Shown piece by piece: positions 1 through 6,535 of a DNA stretch of 27,503 bases. Each line of letters starts with the position of its first letter. Within the stretch, counting starts at the first letter, position 1. The DNA is taken from IMG/VR virus record IMGVR_UViG_3300044614_002276, positions 1-27,503 of that record, one strand, 5' to 3'. Below the pieces are notes generated by a model that made no database searches, was not told the origin of the DNA, and saw only the letters and a program-made list of their open reading frames with translations. This DNA comes from a virus. The translations under genes and the position numbers were made by a program.

Positions 1-1789
1 GAACAGTAAATCTGTAACCGTTGGAGACAATAACATCACCAGGAGCGATTTCGGTCTGGAAGGCGGTTCCTACACCAGTTACGTTACCACTTGAGATGGC
101 GATGGTGCCTGTTAGAGCGATATCAGCCAGTTCAGGGCGGATGTAAGGAGCACCAGCCTGGGATACCAGAGTGGAAACCTTGTGACCGTTGTTAGGAACG
201 TAAGTTGTACCAGAAACGTTAGTTCCGGAGCTTACAGCCTCAACAGTGTAGTAACCGTCGAGTTCCTTCTCTACAAGGATGTTGTTGATCTCAGTGACAA
301 GGCCGGTAGTCAGTTCGTCAGGAGTAGCTCCGTTGACGATAATGGCGCGATCCTCACCAGCAACGTTTACGTAGAATACCTGGACGGAGTCAGGAAGGTA
401 TCCAGTACGAGTTGTTGTTAATCCGCTGACAGTAACGTCTCCGCTGGGAACAACATCTACCCCACCGCTTTGGATCTCGGAGAAGGTTGTTGTGCCTAGA
501 TCATAACGCCAGTAGGAAGCGTCTGCGTCAGCCCACTTCAGGGGAGCAGCGTATCCTGTGGTCAGGTCCTTCGACACAGCCACAATCTTGTCGTCTGGGA
601 TCACTGAGGCCGATGCGTAAACGTTCTGGTCTACAAGGAAGGCCTTGATGATAGCGGATTGCTCGGAAGCGGGATTGTAAGCGATCTTACGAACGGTTAC
701 GCTGGCACCAGGAGCTCCAGAGAAGTCAATAGCAAGACCTCCGGAAGTCAGCGAGAGCTTGATGTCGTTGCCAGACTTGTTCACCACATAGTAGACAGTG
801 TTGAAACTTAGGTTACCCAGGGTACCGATCGCTGTGCCTTCGAGAATGACTTTATCGCCATTGGCTAGTCCTGTTGAGGAGGCCAGAGTGATGGTGTCGG
901 CAGTTGCGTTAAATCCAGCAATAGCTGCTGTGTAAGCCGTGGAGCTCTCGAGCAGGAAGGCGCTAATCGCGCTTCCAGAAACATGTTTAATCGGCTCTCC
1001 AGTAGAAACTTCACGAGATACGCAACGGAAGTTCATCTCCTTGACGGAGGTGTAGAGCTTTACAACAGTCTGGTTATCCAGGTCCAGAGGGGAGGCGTAG
1101 CTAGAACCATTAAATTGATACGCTACAAAACGATCAACCTGGGGTAGGTTTCTAGTATCGCGAGAGAAGATTCTGAACTTACCCGCGGTGGCCTCAACAG
1201 CATCTTGCTCGATTCTGTAGTAATCGGCGAAACTGTCACCATTGCCAGAGAGGAAAGCGTAGAGGTCGCGAGCGTTATCAACCTGATCTAGAGCAGTGGT
1301 TGTGATAACTTTGATCTCGTCTCCGTCAGGATCGTTTGCTCCGATAGGAGTTCCGAAATAACGACCATTGATTTTGAGTGCAAAGGCGTTGTAATTAACT
1401 CCTGCGGAGGAGGCTCCGAGATCGATTACGGTCTCAGGAGTCGGGGATACACGGGTGAAGTAGAGGATACCATTAGCACCAACGTTATCGAAGAAGGCTC
1501 TCACGGAGTCGTAAGAGGCCAGGGCTCCTTTGTTACCAACAGGAACAACCCCACCAACCTTCTCTACAAAATCGGCAACTGAACCGATCTGTGTTGGTTT
1601 GTAGGGCTCGAGAACGGAGTACGCGTCAAGAGCATCCTCCCCGTAGTAATCCTCAGTTGGCGTGGTGCCGAAAAGGTAACCCACAGCGTGAGTGGCCAGA
1701 GGTTGAGGCAGACCACCTGTAGAGGCTTGGGTTACGAAAACACCGGGCCGATTCAATGTCGCAGCATTGATTCTGATTGGATTGGCCAT
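1..1789 (-). CDS. Contractile tail sheath protein (N-terminal 596 residues; C-terminus off the left edge)
   Basis: The reading frame is open from ATG at 1789 to the window edge. The N-terminus contains LNRPGVFVTQ, the usual opening of phage tail sheath subunits, followed by AVGYLFGTTPTE. Sheath subunits polymerise around the tail tube and contract on infection. Around residues 290-340 there is an inserted module (LASSTGLANGDKV, then NTVYYVVNKSGND) of a type common in cyanophage fibres. The last visible residues (GTIAISSGNVTG, then GDVIVSNGYRFTV) resemble a module in the 4836-5708 protein. The conserved sheath C-terminal domain is not in view, so the call rests on the N-terminus and on tail-gene neighbours. 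A variant late box lies 34 bases upstream. It is the last visible gene of a minus-strand tail cluster. Confidence 0.8.
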   Translation of the reverse strand, partial: MANPIRINAATLNRPGVFVTQASTGGLPQPLATHAVGYLFGTTPTEDYYGEDALDAYSVLEPYKPTQIGSVADFVEKVGGVVPVGNKGALASYDSVRAFFDNVGANGILYFTRVSPTPETVIDLGASSAGVNYNAFALKINGRYFGTPIGANDPDGDEIKVITTTALDQVDNARDLYAFLSGNGDSFADYYRIEQDAVEATAGKFRIFSRDTRNLPQVDRFVAYQFNGSSYASPLDLDNQTVVKLYTSVKEMNFRCVSREVSTGEPIKHVSGSAISAFLLESSTAYTAAIAGFNATADTITLASSTGLANGDKVILEGTAIGTLGNLSFNTVYYVVNKSGNDIKLSLTSGGLAIDFSGAPGASVTVRKIAYNPASEQSAIIKAFLVDQNVYASASVIPDDKIVAVSKDLTTGYAAPLKWADADASYWRYDLGTTTFSEIQSGGVDVVPSGDVTVSGLTTTRTGYLPDSVQVFYVNVAGEDRAIIVNGATPDELTTGLVTEINNILVEKELDGYYTVEAVSSGTNVSGTTYVPNNGHKVSTLVSQAGAPYIRPELADIALTGTIAISSGNVTGVGTAFQTEIAPGDVIVSNGYRFTV

Positions 1790-1823
1790 AGGGAATTGAA
1801 GACACTATATCTTTCACTATTAT

Positions 1824-1831
1824 CCTTAAAC
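1824..1831 (-). promoter_or_regulatory. Variant late-promoter box (GTTTAAGG) before the sheath gene
   Basis: On the minus strand GTTTAAGG lies 34 bases before the sheath ATG, in the 63-base gap after the 80-aa gene. It differs from the GTTTAAA consensus at one position. A weak hairpin (AAACGG/CCGTTT, 11-base loop, 1832-1854) overlaps the end of the preceding gene; it lacks a clear terminator-type T-tract. Confidence 0.35.
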
Positions 1832-1852
1832 AAACGGTCTTTTCAAACCCGT

Positions 1853-2095
1853 TTAGTCGGGTATATCAATCTTATAGAGTTGGAAAAGTTCGTTCATCAG
1901 CCAGTCCGGGCAGGAAACCGCGCCGCATCTCCTCGCTTCTAGAATCCTTATCGACTTCCTCAGTATCTTGTTAAAATCATTAGTGTCCACGTACCTAGCG
2001 TTTACACTGATAAAAGCTTTAAGCCCTGATATATCCTGCTTAAGGCAGATCGAGCACAGTATGAGGATAAGTTTCAGTCTTTCGGAGTCTGTCAT
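1853..2095 (-). CDS. Small protein of unknown function, 80 aa
   Basis: The ATG overlaps the stop of the upstream gene as ATGA (2092-2095), a classic translational-coupling arrangement that supports the start. The protein is predicted mostly helical, with an N-terminal hydrophobic stretch (LKLILILCSICL) and four cysteines. I do not recognise it. It sits between the chaperone-like gene and the sheath, so a tail-assembly role is plausible, but this is inference from position only. Confidence 0.65.
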   Translation of the reverse strand: MTDSERLKLILILCSICLKQDISGLKAFISVNARYVDTNDFNKILRKSIRILEARRCGAVSCPDWLMNELFQLYKIDIPD

Positions 2096-2544
2096 TCAGT
2101 GGGTTTGTTAATCGACTCTATCGCCTCCTTGTGCACTTGGATCATCGCGATAAATTTTGTCATTGGAACCTTTTCCATCAGTGCCAAGCTTGCAAAAGAT
2201 CCGTTTTGGATGTTATAGCATTGCTTCAGCCATGTGTACTTTGTCATGTAGTTGCAGAGAATATGCTCTTCGATAGCCTCGAAGAGCTGAATTATTATCC
2301 TCTGCGTTAGCTTTGTAAAATCTAGCTCTTTTACGCTTAGAGTAGTAAGTACCGATACAACATCGTCAAAGGACAGATGCTTTTTCTCGTCATCTCCACC
2401 CGCGTCTCCGATTAACCGATCTAGAAGCTCTAAATCCTCACCAGTGATGTCCCTAAAATCTATTTTTCGACCTTTTGCGTCGTGAACGCTGATCGTATAG
2501 TTATGGTTCCTTGTTACAGAGAAACCACTACTCTGCTGTTTCAT
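2092..2544 (-). CDS. Unknown tail-cluster protein, 150 aa
   Basis: The start overlaps the end of the chaperone-like gene by 17 bases and has AGGA 5 bases upstream of ATG on the minus strand. The end is ATGA-coupled to the next gene. The sequence has a short beta-type N-terminus (NYTISVHDAKGRKIDFRDIT), then mostly helix with acidic loops. A second small protein directly after a tail chaperone is common in Mu-like and lambda-like tail clusters, where the two are often joined by frameshifting. No slippery site is visible in this overlap, and a stop lies just upstream in the second frame. Function unknown. Confidence 0.7.
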   Translation of the reverse strand: MKQQSSGFSVTRNHNYTISVHDAKGRKIDFRDITGEDLELLDRLIGDAGGDDEKKHLSFDDVVSVLTTLSVKELDFTKLTQRIIIQLFEAIEEHILCNYMTKYTWLKQCYNIQNGSFASLALMEKVPMTKFIAMIQVHKEAIESINKPTE

Positions 2545-2884
2545 CCATTCCTAGCAACTCGTTGATAGCGTTACCGAGCAGTTTGAGTTGTTTGGGGCGA
2601 AGCTTCTTCGCTTCCTTTAGCGACAGTTTTCTTCTACCAGAGTCAGGAACGTGTAAGATGCAGATTGTCTGCAGAGTGGCTTCGATCTCGTCGATGTTCT
2701 TATTGTTAGAGATCTTGTTGATCTCGATGAGATCATTGGCAGTGGGTTCCTTTAGTGTCAGAAACTTGCCCGGGGAGATCTCAACGGGGATGATCTCGGG
2801 CTCCCCGAAGTCAAAAAGATCGTCCTCCTCGTCCACGTGAGATGCCGAGGCTGACACCTCGCGTGTCATTTTGCTTACCGCCAT
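2528..2884 (-). CDS. Putative tail assembly chaperone, 118 aa
   Basis: The middle reads VEISPGKFLTLKEPTANDLIEI, followed by a helical segment ending in KQLKLLGNAINELLG. The pattern of a strand, then LTLKEPT-x-x-DL, then helices resembles the tail assembly chaperones that keep the tape-measure protein soluble while the tube forms. I chose ATG 2884 because it lies 22 bases after the GTTTAAAG box, the same distance as in other genes here. ATG 2905 adds seven residues and has a GAGG upstream, but sits only one base from the box. The gene heads a minus-strand run that leads to the sheath. The family call rests on pattern reading only; the gene itself is well supported. Confidence 0.6.
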   Translation of the reverse strand: MAVSKMTREVSASASHVDEEDDLFDFGEPEIIPVEISPGKFLTLKEPTANDLIEINKISNNKNIDEIEATLQTICILHVPDSGRRKLSLKEAKKLRPKQLKLLGNAINELLGMDETAE

Positions 2885-2906
2885 GGTGTTTATGATGTGT
2901 CCCATT

Positions 2907-2914
2907 CTTTAAAC
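2907..2914 (-). promoter_or_regulatory. Late-promoter-like box GTTTAAAG, leftward half of a divergent pair
   Basis: A perfect GTTTAAAG on the minus strand lies 22 bases before the ATG at 2884. Six bases (CTCTTT) separate it from an opposite-facing copy at 2921, so the gap between the divergent genes is essentially this paired element. Confidence 0.6.
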
Positions 2915-2920
2915 CTCTTT

Positions 2921-2928
2921 GTTTAAAT
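2921..2928 (+). promoter_or_regulatory. Late-promoter-like box GTTTAAAT, rightward half of a divergent pair
   Basis: The perfect heptamer GTTTAAA lies 22 bases before the GTG start at 2951. It is the partner of the leftward box at 2907-2914. Confidence 0.6.
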
Positions 2929-2950
2929 TTATCTTAGAGACAGAGGTGCC

Positions 2951-3322
2951 GTGGCCGTAAACAATAATCCCTACGAGCGCTGGGAAGAGCTAAAAGCCTC
3001 CTCGGATTACAGATCCACGGACACTCAGATAACGTCACTTGTGCGCCAGCAACTTTCTCAGTCCGAGTACCTCAGAACATCGAACAGAGTCAATTCTGGT
3101 CCTTATAGGAACCTAAGGGCACAAGCCGCCGACTCTAAACCGCAGGTGCCGCATCCGCTTGGCTCTGAGGATATGTGGGGATGGCAGAGGTGGACGCAGA
3201 TGGATCCTTCGGGGCTTCAGGAGCCCGATCTAGCGGAGGACCTACTCGAGATAAACAGGGATTCTGAAGTGCCTGGAAAGACTTACGATCCTATCAGCGA
3301 AGTAGGTGGTGCTTCAACCTAA
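2951..3322 (+). CDS. Unknown protein, 123 aa
   Basis: The start is GTG, 22 bases after a late box and with a purine-rich GAGACAGAGG upstream. The protein is hydrophilic, with an N-terminus MAVNNNPYERWEELK and a tryptophan-rich centre (MWGWQRWTQMD). There is no signal peptide or membrane segment. I do not recognise the family. The late-type promoter groups it with the virion and assembly genes rather than with the dCMP deaminase cassette. It ends one base before the convergent 76-aa gene. Confidence 0.7.
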   Translation: MAVNNNPYERWEELKASSDYRSTDTQITSLVRQQLSQSEYLRTSNRVNSGPYRNLRAQAADSKPQVPHPLGSEDMWGWQRWTQMDPSGLQEPDLAEDLLEINRDSEVPGKTYDPISEVGGAST

Positions 3323-3323
3323 T

Positions 3324-3554
3324 CTAATAGTAGCACTCTGAGAAAAGCTTCAAGTACAGAGAGACGCCGCAGATAGCGATTCCCACCTGCACAGGACTTC
3401 CCTTGTTAATTCCGATATATAACGAGGCGTCTAACTTAAAGAATTCGTCAGCGTTTAAGTTTACGTGCAGAGCGGACCAGTTCTTTACACAAAAAAGAGA
3501 CAGGTACCACTCATGGCCAAAATCGTAGCAGTAACGGCAGTCTAACAGTTTCAT
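3324..3554 (-). CDS. Small aromatic- and hydrophobic-rich protein, 76 aa
   Basis: The gene is on the minus strand, convergent with its left neighbour and divergent from its right neighbour. It is rich in aromatic residues (YCYDFGHEWYLSLFCVKNW), with alternating strands near the C-terminus (VQVGIAICGVSLYLKLFSE). Short proteins of this look are common in phage genomes and have no known function. A perfect extended -10 promoter lies 14 bases before ATG and faces this gene, which supports it being real. Its promoter class suggests early or middle expression. Confidence 0.6.
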   Translation of the reverse strand: MKLLDCRYCYDFGHEWYLSLFCVKNWSALHVNLNADEFFKLDASLYIGINKGSPVQVGIAICGVSLYLKLFSECYY

Positions 3555-3568
3555 AGTTTTATGCGTTC

Positions 3569-3577
3569 ATTATACCA
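3569..3577 (-). promoter_or_regulatory. Extended -10 promoter TGGTATAAT
   Basis: On the minus strand TGG is followed directly by TATAAT, a perfect extended -10 for sigma-70-type RNA polymerase. I see no clear -35. It lies 14 bases from the 76-aa gene start, which implies a very short leader. Confidence 0.6.
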
Positions 3578-3585
3578 CTACTTGG

Positions 3586-3593
3586 GTTTAAAG
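3586..3593 (+). promoter_or_regulatory. Late-promoter-like box GTTTAAAG
   Basis: A perfect GTTTAAAG lies 20 bases before ATG 3614. It is back-to-back with the extended -10 promoter that serves the leftward 76-aa gene, so this short gap carries two promoter classes. Confidence 0.55.
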
Positions 3594-3613
3594 GGATTGT
3601 AGAGTCAGGAACC

Positions 3614-3820
3614 ATGGACAATCTCCCTAACTCCGTGTCAGCCTCCGAGCTCTCAAGCTGGAGGAAGTGGGCGGAAAAATCCTCCGCTAAGCCCAAGCAA
3701 CAGCAGCCTAATAACCTGGCTACTGGACTCACTCAAGGAAGCTGGGAGCAGATTCCATCTCCGATGAATAGATCACCTTACCAATCCTGCAGCTCTTGCC
3801 GCAGGGCGCGAAGACCATGA
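3614..3820 (+). CDS. Unknown small protein, 68 aa (possibly part of a frame-disrupted longer gene)
   Basis: The ATG follows a late box by 20 bases, with AGGA close upstream. The protein is polar (SASELSSWRKWAEKSS, then a glutamine-rich linker). The last residues after about codon 53 become Cys/Arg-rich and less protein-like. The frame one base back, by contrast, reads ITLPILQLLPQGAKT and runs on into the next gene. As read, the stop overlaps the next ATG as ATGA, so ordinary coupling also explains the layout. Function unknown. Confidence 0.55.
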   Translation: MDNLPNSVSASELSSWRKWAEKSSAKPKQQQPNNLATGLTQGSWEQIPSPMNRSPYQSCSSCRRARRP

Positions 3821-4056
3821 CAGCACCAAGACGCAGGACGTCGGCATCAAAGCCTATCGAGCTAGAGAACGAATCCGTAGAACCAACTGAGCTCGAAACT
3901 GAGGCTCCAGTGGAGGAGACTACGGAGCTTTTCGATCCGCCAACGCCCACAGGAAAAATCTTCCTTGGCGAGGAGGATAAAAGGATTCTTAAAAAGTTCA
4001 ACAAGCACATTGTGAATAAGTTAGGCCTCGGGGGCAATAGGTCCTTCAAGATCTGA
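3817..4056 (+). CDS. Unknown acidic-linker protein, 79 aa
   Basis: The ATG at 3817 overlaps the previous stop as ATGA. The N-terminus is basic (TAPRRRTSASK), followed by a Glu/Thr/Pro-rich acidic linker (about residues 14-40) and a basic helical tail (DKRILKKFNKHIVNK). This basic-acidic-basic layout suits a small nucleic-acid- or protein-binding adaptor, but I recognise no family. It may be the C-terminal part of one protein that begins at 3614. Confidence 0.55.
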   Translation: MTAPRRRTSASKPIELENESVEPTELETEAPVEETTELFDPPTPTGKIFLGEEDKRILKKFNKHIVNKLGLGGNRSFKI

Positions 4057-4062
4057 TATAAT
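4054..4062 (+). promoter_or_regulatory. Extended -10 promoter TGATATAAT before dCMP deaminase
   Basis: TGA followed by TATAAT is a perfect extended -10 motif. It begins at the very end of the preceding gene and lies 21 bases before ATG 4084. I see no -35. A host-type promoter fits a nucleotide-metabolism gene expressed before the virion genes. Confidence 0.6.
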
Positions 4063-4083
4063 TGTAGTAGAATCGGAAATTGT

Positions 4084-4494
4084 ATGAAGCCTGGATTAGT
4101 AAAAGCGTACATGGACATCGCCGAACGCTTCGCCCAGGTCTCCGAGTGCCAAAGGCTTAAGGTCGGCGCCATAGTGGTTAAGAACGGCTCTATTCTAGCG
4201 CATGGCTGGAACGGAACTCCAAGTGGATTTAAGACCAACGTCTGCGAAAGAGAGGACGGAAAGACGTCTCCGTTTGTCCTTCACGCCGAGCAGAACGTTC
4301 TGGTTAAAATGGCCAAGTCGACAGAATCCATCGAGGGGGCCGAACTCTTCTGCACCCACTCTCCGTGCCCCGAATGCTCTAAACTGATGGCCCAGAGCGG
4401 AGTAAAGAAAGTCTATTACAAGCATAAATACAGAATTACTGAAGGCCTTGACGTTCTCCAGGAACTTGGAGTTGACGTGGAGCAGGTCCAATGA
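4084..4494 (+). CDS. Deoxycytidylate (dCMP) deaminase
   Basis: It deaminates dCMP to dUMP, feeding thymidylate synthesis during phage DNA replication in the cytoplasm. The zinc site of the cytidine/dCMP deaminase fold is complete: H67-A-E69 (LHAEQNV) and P-C95-P-E-C98. The family signatures LKVGAIVVKNG and HGWNGTPSGF precede it. At 136 residues it is a compact full-length member. CGGAAA lies upstream of ATG, and an extended -10 promoter lies 21 bases upstream. The stop overlaps the next start (ATGA). The identity is clear; allosteric control by dCTP/dTTP, known in T4 dCMP deaminase, cannot be judged here. Confidence 0.93.
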   Translation: MKPGLVKAYMDIAERFAQVSECQRLKVGAIVVKNGSILAHGWNGTPSGFKTNVCEREDGKTSPFVLHAEQNVLVKMAKSTESIEGAELFCTHSPCPECSKLMAQSGVKKVYYKHKYRITEGLDVLQELGVDVEQVQ

Positions 4495-4853
4495 GCCTTA
4501 ATTCGGAACGCGAGAAAAGATCCCTAAAAGATTCTCTTAGAAACACTGAGAACCTTAAGGAGACTCTCGAGTGCCTAGAGCATATCCTGATACACAGGAC
4601 ACCGTTCGCTCTCTACGTGGCCACAGCGGATAGAACGGACTGTACTTGGGTGTTTGATCCGGACACCATATACGAGATGGTGGGAGGTAAGAATAAGTAC
4701 GACGATATTTTTGACTCTCTCTTCGTAACAGAGGAAGATAGAGCTACTGGGGTGGTATTTTTTATCTTTCGTAAAGTTGGCCCGATCTACTCCATCCGAG
4801 TTGACATCGAGCTCATCGACGAGATTATTAACGAGTTATACGACGAGCTTTAA
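4491..4853 (+). CDS. Unknown protein coupled to dCMP deaminase, 120 aa
   Basis: The ATGA overlap with the deaminase stop indicates co-translation from the same promoter. The first 35 residues form a charged helix (REKRSLKDSLRNTENLKETL). The rest alternates strands and helices (PFALYVATADRTDCTWVFD, then VVFFIFRKVGPIYSIRVDIE), suggesting a small globular alpha/beta protein. No family recognised. Its last 18 bases overlap the end of the convergent structural gene at 4836. Confidence 0.7.
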   Translation: MSLNSEREKRSLKDSLRNTENLKETLECLEHILIHRTPFALYVATADRTDCTWVFDPDTIYEMVGGKNKYDDIFDSLFVTEEDRATGVVFFIFRKVGPIYSIRVDIELIDEIINELYDEL

Positions 4854-5708
4854 GGTCCTGAGGGCAGCAATTATCTCGTTTATCTTCACCTTTAGATTGA
4901 GATCCTGACTGCGCTTGAATCGAGCGCCTGCTGTGACAGTCTTATTAGTCGGAGTTACAGTCATCACTGTGGCGGGGGTTGTGGTGTCAAATGAAGCCAC
5001 AGTAAATTCCACATCCTCTCCGGCCGATGTAGTGGCGATGAATACGTCACCTACGTCAAGCTGAGTGTCAAATGACGTGTTAGTGCCAGTGACGTTAGCG
5101 TTGGTAATTGCGATAGTGCCGGAGTAGTAGAAAGCGTTTGTGTCCGTTGCCAGCGCAGCAACCTGAGGAGATGTTGTAGTAGGAGTTTCGAGCGCTTTAA
5201 CTCTTACCTCGAGGTTCTGAACGCTGACGTCAGTAACAGCGACTTTCTCTGATAGATCTTTTTGAGTTAAGTTGAGTGTCTGGAGTTGCTCCTGGCCCGC
5301 GGCTAAGTTCTGCTGAAAATTCTCGCCAAGAGCGCCGATGTCGTCCTCTAGGAGCTGAAGAGTCGTCTCCAAGTTAGAGATGGACGTGGAGGTTGCTTCT
5401 GCCAGAGCTGCTTGAGCTGAAGCAATAGCTGTTGAGAAGATTTTGAGGTCTCTGGTCTTTGCGAATGTGCGATCCGCGTAACGAACATTGACCACTCCCA
5501 TCTCTGTTGTGGGATCGACGGCTTCGACCAAGCTCACTCCTAGCTTCAGTCCGCTCTTGGTTCCGGTGCCGTCCTCAACAAACAGAGTGCCCTCGGAAGT
5601 TAACCCGTCCTGGGCTAGAACTTCACCTGCAGTTGAGAGTTCTTGCCTGGCAACATTAAGAAGACCACCCGCGTAGTCCTCAATGAATCGGCTTCGTAAA
5701 TCAGCCAT
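4836..5708 (-). CDS. Coiled-coil virion structural protein of cyanophage type, 290 aa
   Basis: The N-terminus (RFIEDYAGGLLNVARQEL) and the following EGTLFVEDGTGTKSGLKLG resemble a conserved structural protein I recall from cyanophage genomes; this is from memory. Residues about 100-178 are heptad-like and probably coiled coil. Residues about 196-260 form a beta module (YYSGTIAITNANVTG, then LDVGDVFIATTSAGED) that also appears in the sheath protein. A basic helical tail ends the protein. It follows the LRR gene after an 8-base gap, so it is probably the last gene of the 10428-4836 operon. The exact place in the virion is unknown. Confidence 0.7.
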   Translation of the reverse strand: MADLRSRFIEDYAGGLLNVARQELSTAGEVLAQDGLTSEGTLFVEDGTGTKSGLKLGVSLVEAVDPTTEMGVVNVRYADRTFAKTRDLKIFSTAIASAQAALAEATSTSISNLETTLQLLEDDIGALGENFQQNLAAGQEQLQTLNLTQKDLSEKVAVTDVSVQNLEVRVKALETPTTTSPQVAALATDTNAFYYSGTIAITNANVTGTNTSFDTQLDVGDVFIATTSAGEDVEFTVASFDTTTPATVMTVTPTNKTVTAGARFKRSQDLNLKVKINEIIAALRTLKLVV

Positions 5709-5716
5709 TACCTATA

Positions 5717-6535
5717 CTAGTTATTATAGTAGTCTTTAATCAGGGAATCCTCAAGACTATTAGTGAAGAACGCGTACATGTGTGGTGGAATCACCGTGAC
5801 GGGAGGAGGATTGTCCCACAGCACGAGCCAGTTATTGCAGAGAAGCATGCGTATCTTGGACGCTACTCTTCTACTGGACCAGTCTATCTCGGTACCTCTA
5901 AGATCCACAAGCGTCTCGTATGTTTTTCTGAACATCGCGAAGTTTTTGTTAGAGGAAGCGGTTATTACGGGCCTGAAGTCCCTCAAAAGGCGTTCCTGAG
6001 CCACCGTGGGTAGGTTGCAGTTTCTAGCAAGCAAAGCTTTTAGTGACCTATTCTCTCCGAGGTTGATCACGTCCAGAGCAGCGCAGTTCGATACGTTAAG
6101 CACCTCGAGTTTTGGAGCCGACAGGACCATAACAGCCCTCATGTTGACATTACCTTCAAGATTGAGGTGAGTGAGTTCGGCTCTGTGTAGATTGAGATTA
6201 GCGTGAACTAACTTATTCTTCTGAAGGTTCAGTCTCTGTACGTAGGGGTCGACAAGAGCGTTGTCTTTACCCGATATCCAGTGATCCTCCCATGTCAAAA
6301 TCTCCTGGTTTGATAGCTTCATCTCAGGTATAATAATCGGCACTCTTTGATCCCTTGAGATCTCTAGAACGTAGGAATCATTCATTTGCTTGAAAAGCCC
6401 CGCGTTGCTATCCGAGAACGGGATCCCCTCGGTATTGAGCCGTATGTAATTAAAATGCTCCGGCGCCTTCAGTCCAAAGGACAGAGTCTTGGCGCCTTTC
6501 ACGGTCTTGAAAAATGTTTGGATTTTATGGTTCAC
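5717..6535 (-). CDS. Leucine-rich-repeat protein, 272 aa
   Basis: The start is ATGA-coupled to the stop of the 1298-aa gene. Residues about 99-175 show repeated LRR-like steps: RLNLQKNKL, ANLNLHRAELTHLNLEGN, LEVLNVSNCAALDVINLG, SLKALLARNCNL. The N-terminal 95 residues look beta-rich. The C-terminus has a Pro-rich segment (WDNPPPVTVIPP) and a tyrosine-rich tail. LRRs usually bind proteins. Being locked between two structural genes suggests a virion or assembly role rather than a cytoplasmic effector. I cannot name an orthologue. Confidence 0.65.
   Translation of the reverse strand: MNHKIQTFFKTVKGAKTLSFGLKAPEHFNYIRLNTEGIPFSDSNAGLFKQMNDSYVLEISRDQRVPIIIPEMKLSNQEILTWEDHWISGKDNALVDPYVQRLNLQKNKLVHANLNLHRAELTHLNLEGNVNMRAVMVLSAPKLEVLNVSNCAALDVINLGENRSLKALLARNCNLPTVAQERLLRDFRPVITASSNKNFAMFRKTYETLVDLRGTEIDWSSRRVASKIRMLLCNNWLVLWDNPPPVTVIPPHMYAFFTNSLEDSLIKDYYNN

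Noticed and set aside
1832-1854. A hairpin (AAACGG/CCGTTT) as a transcription terminator.
   Set aside because: Only six pairs with an 11-base loop and no clear T-tract; too weak to annotate.
2520-2560. A programmed frameshift between the chaperone-like gene and the 150-aa gene, as in lambda G/GT or Mu.
   Set aside because: No slippery run is present in the 17-base overlap, a TAG lies just upstream in the second frame, and the second gene has its own AGGA and ATG.
2511-2840. A 109-aa plus-strand open frame.
   Set aside because: It is antisense to the chaperone-like gene and its Ser/Leu-rich sequence is typical of a shadow frame.
3729-4238. A 169-aa open frame on the minus strand.
   Set aside because: It lies opposite the small coupled genes and the dCMP deaminase start, has a low-complexity Ser-rich sequence, and has no promoter box of its own.
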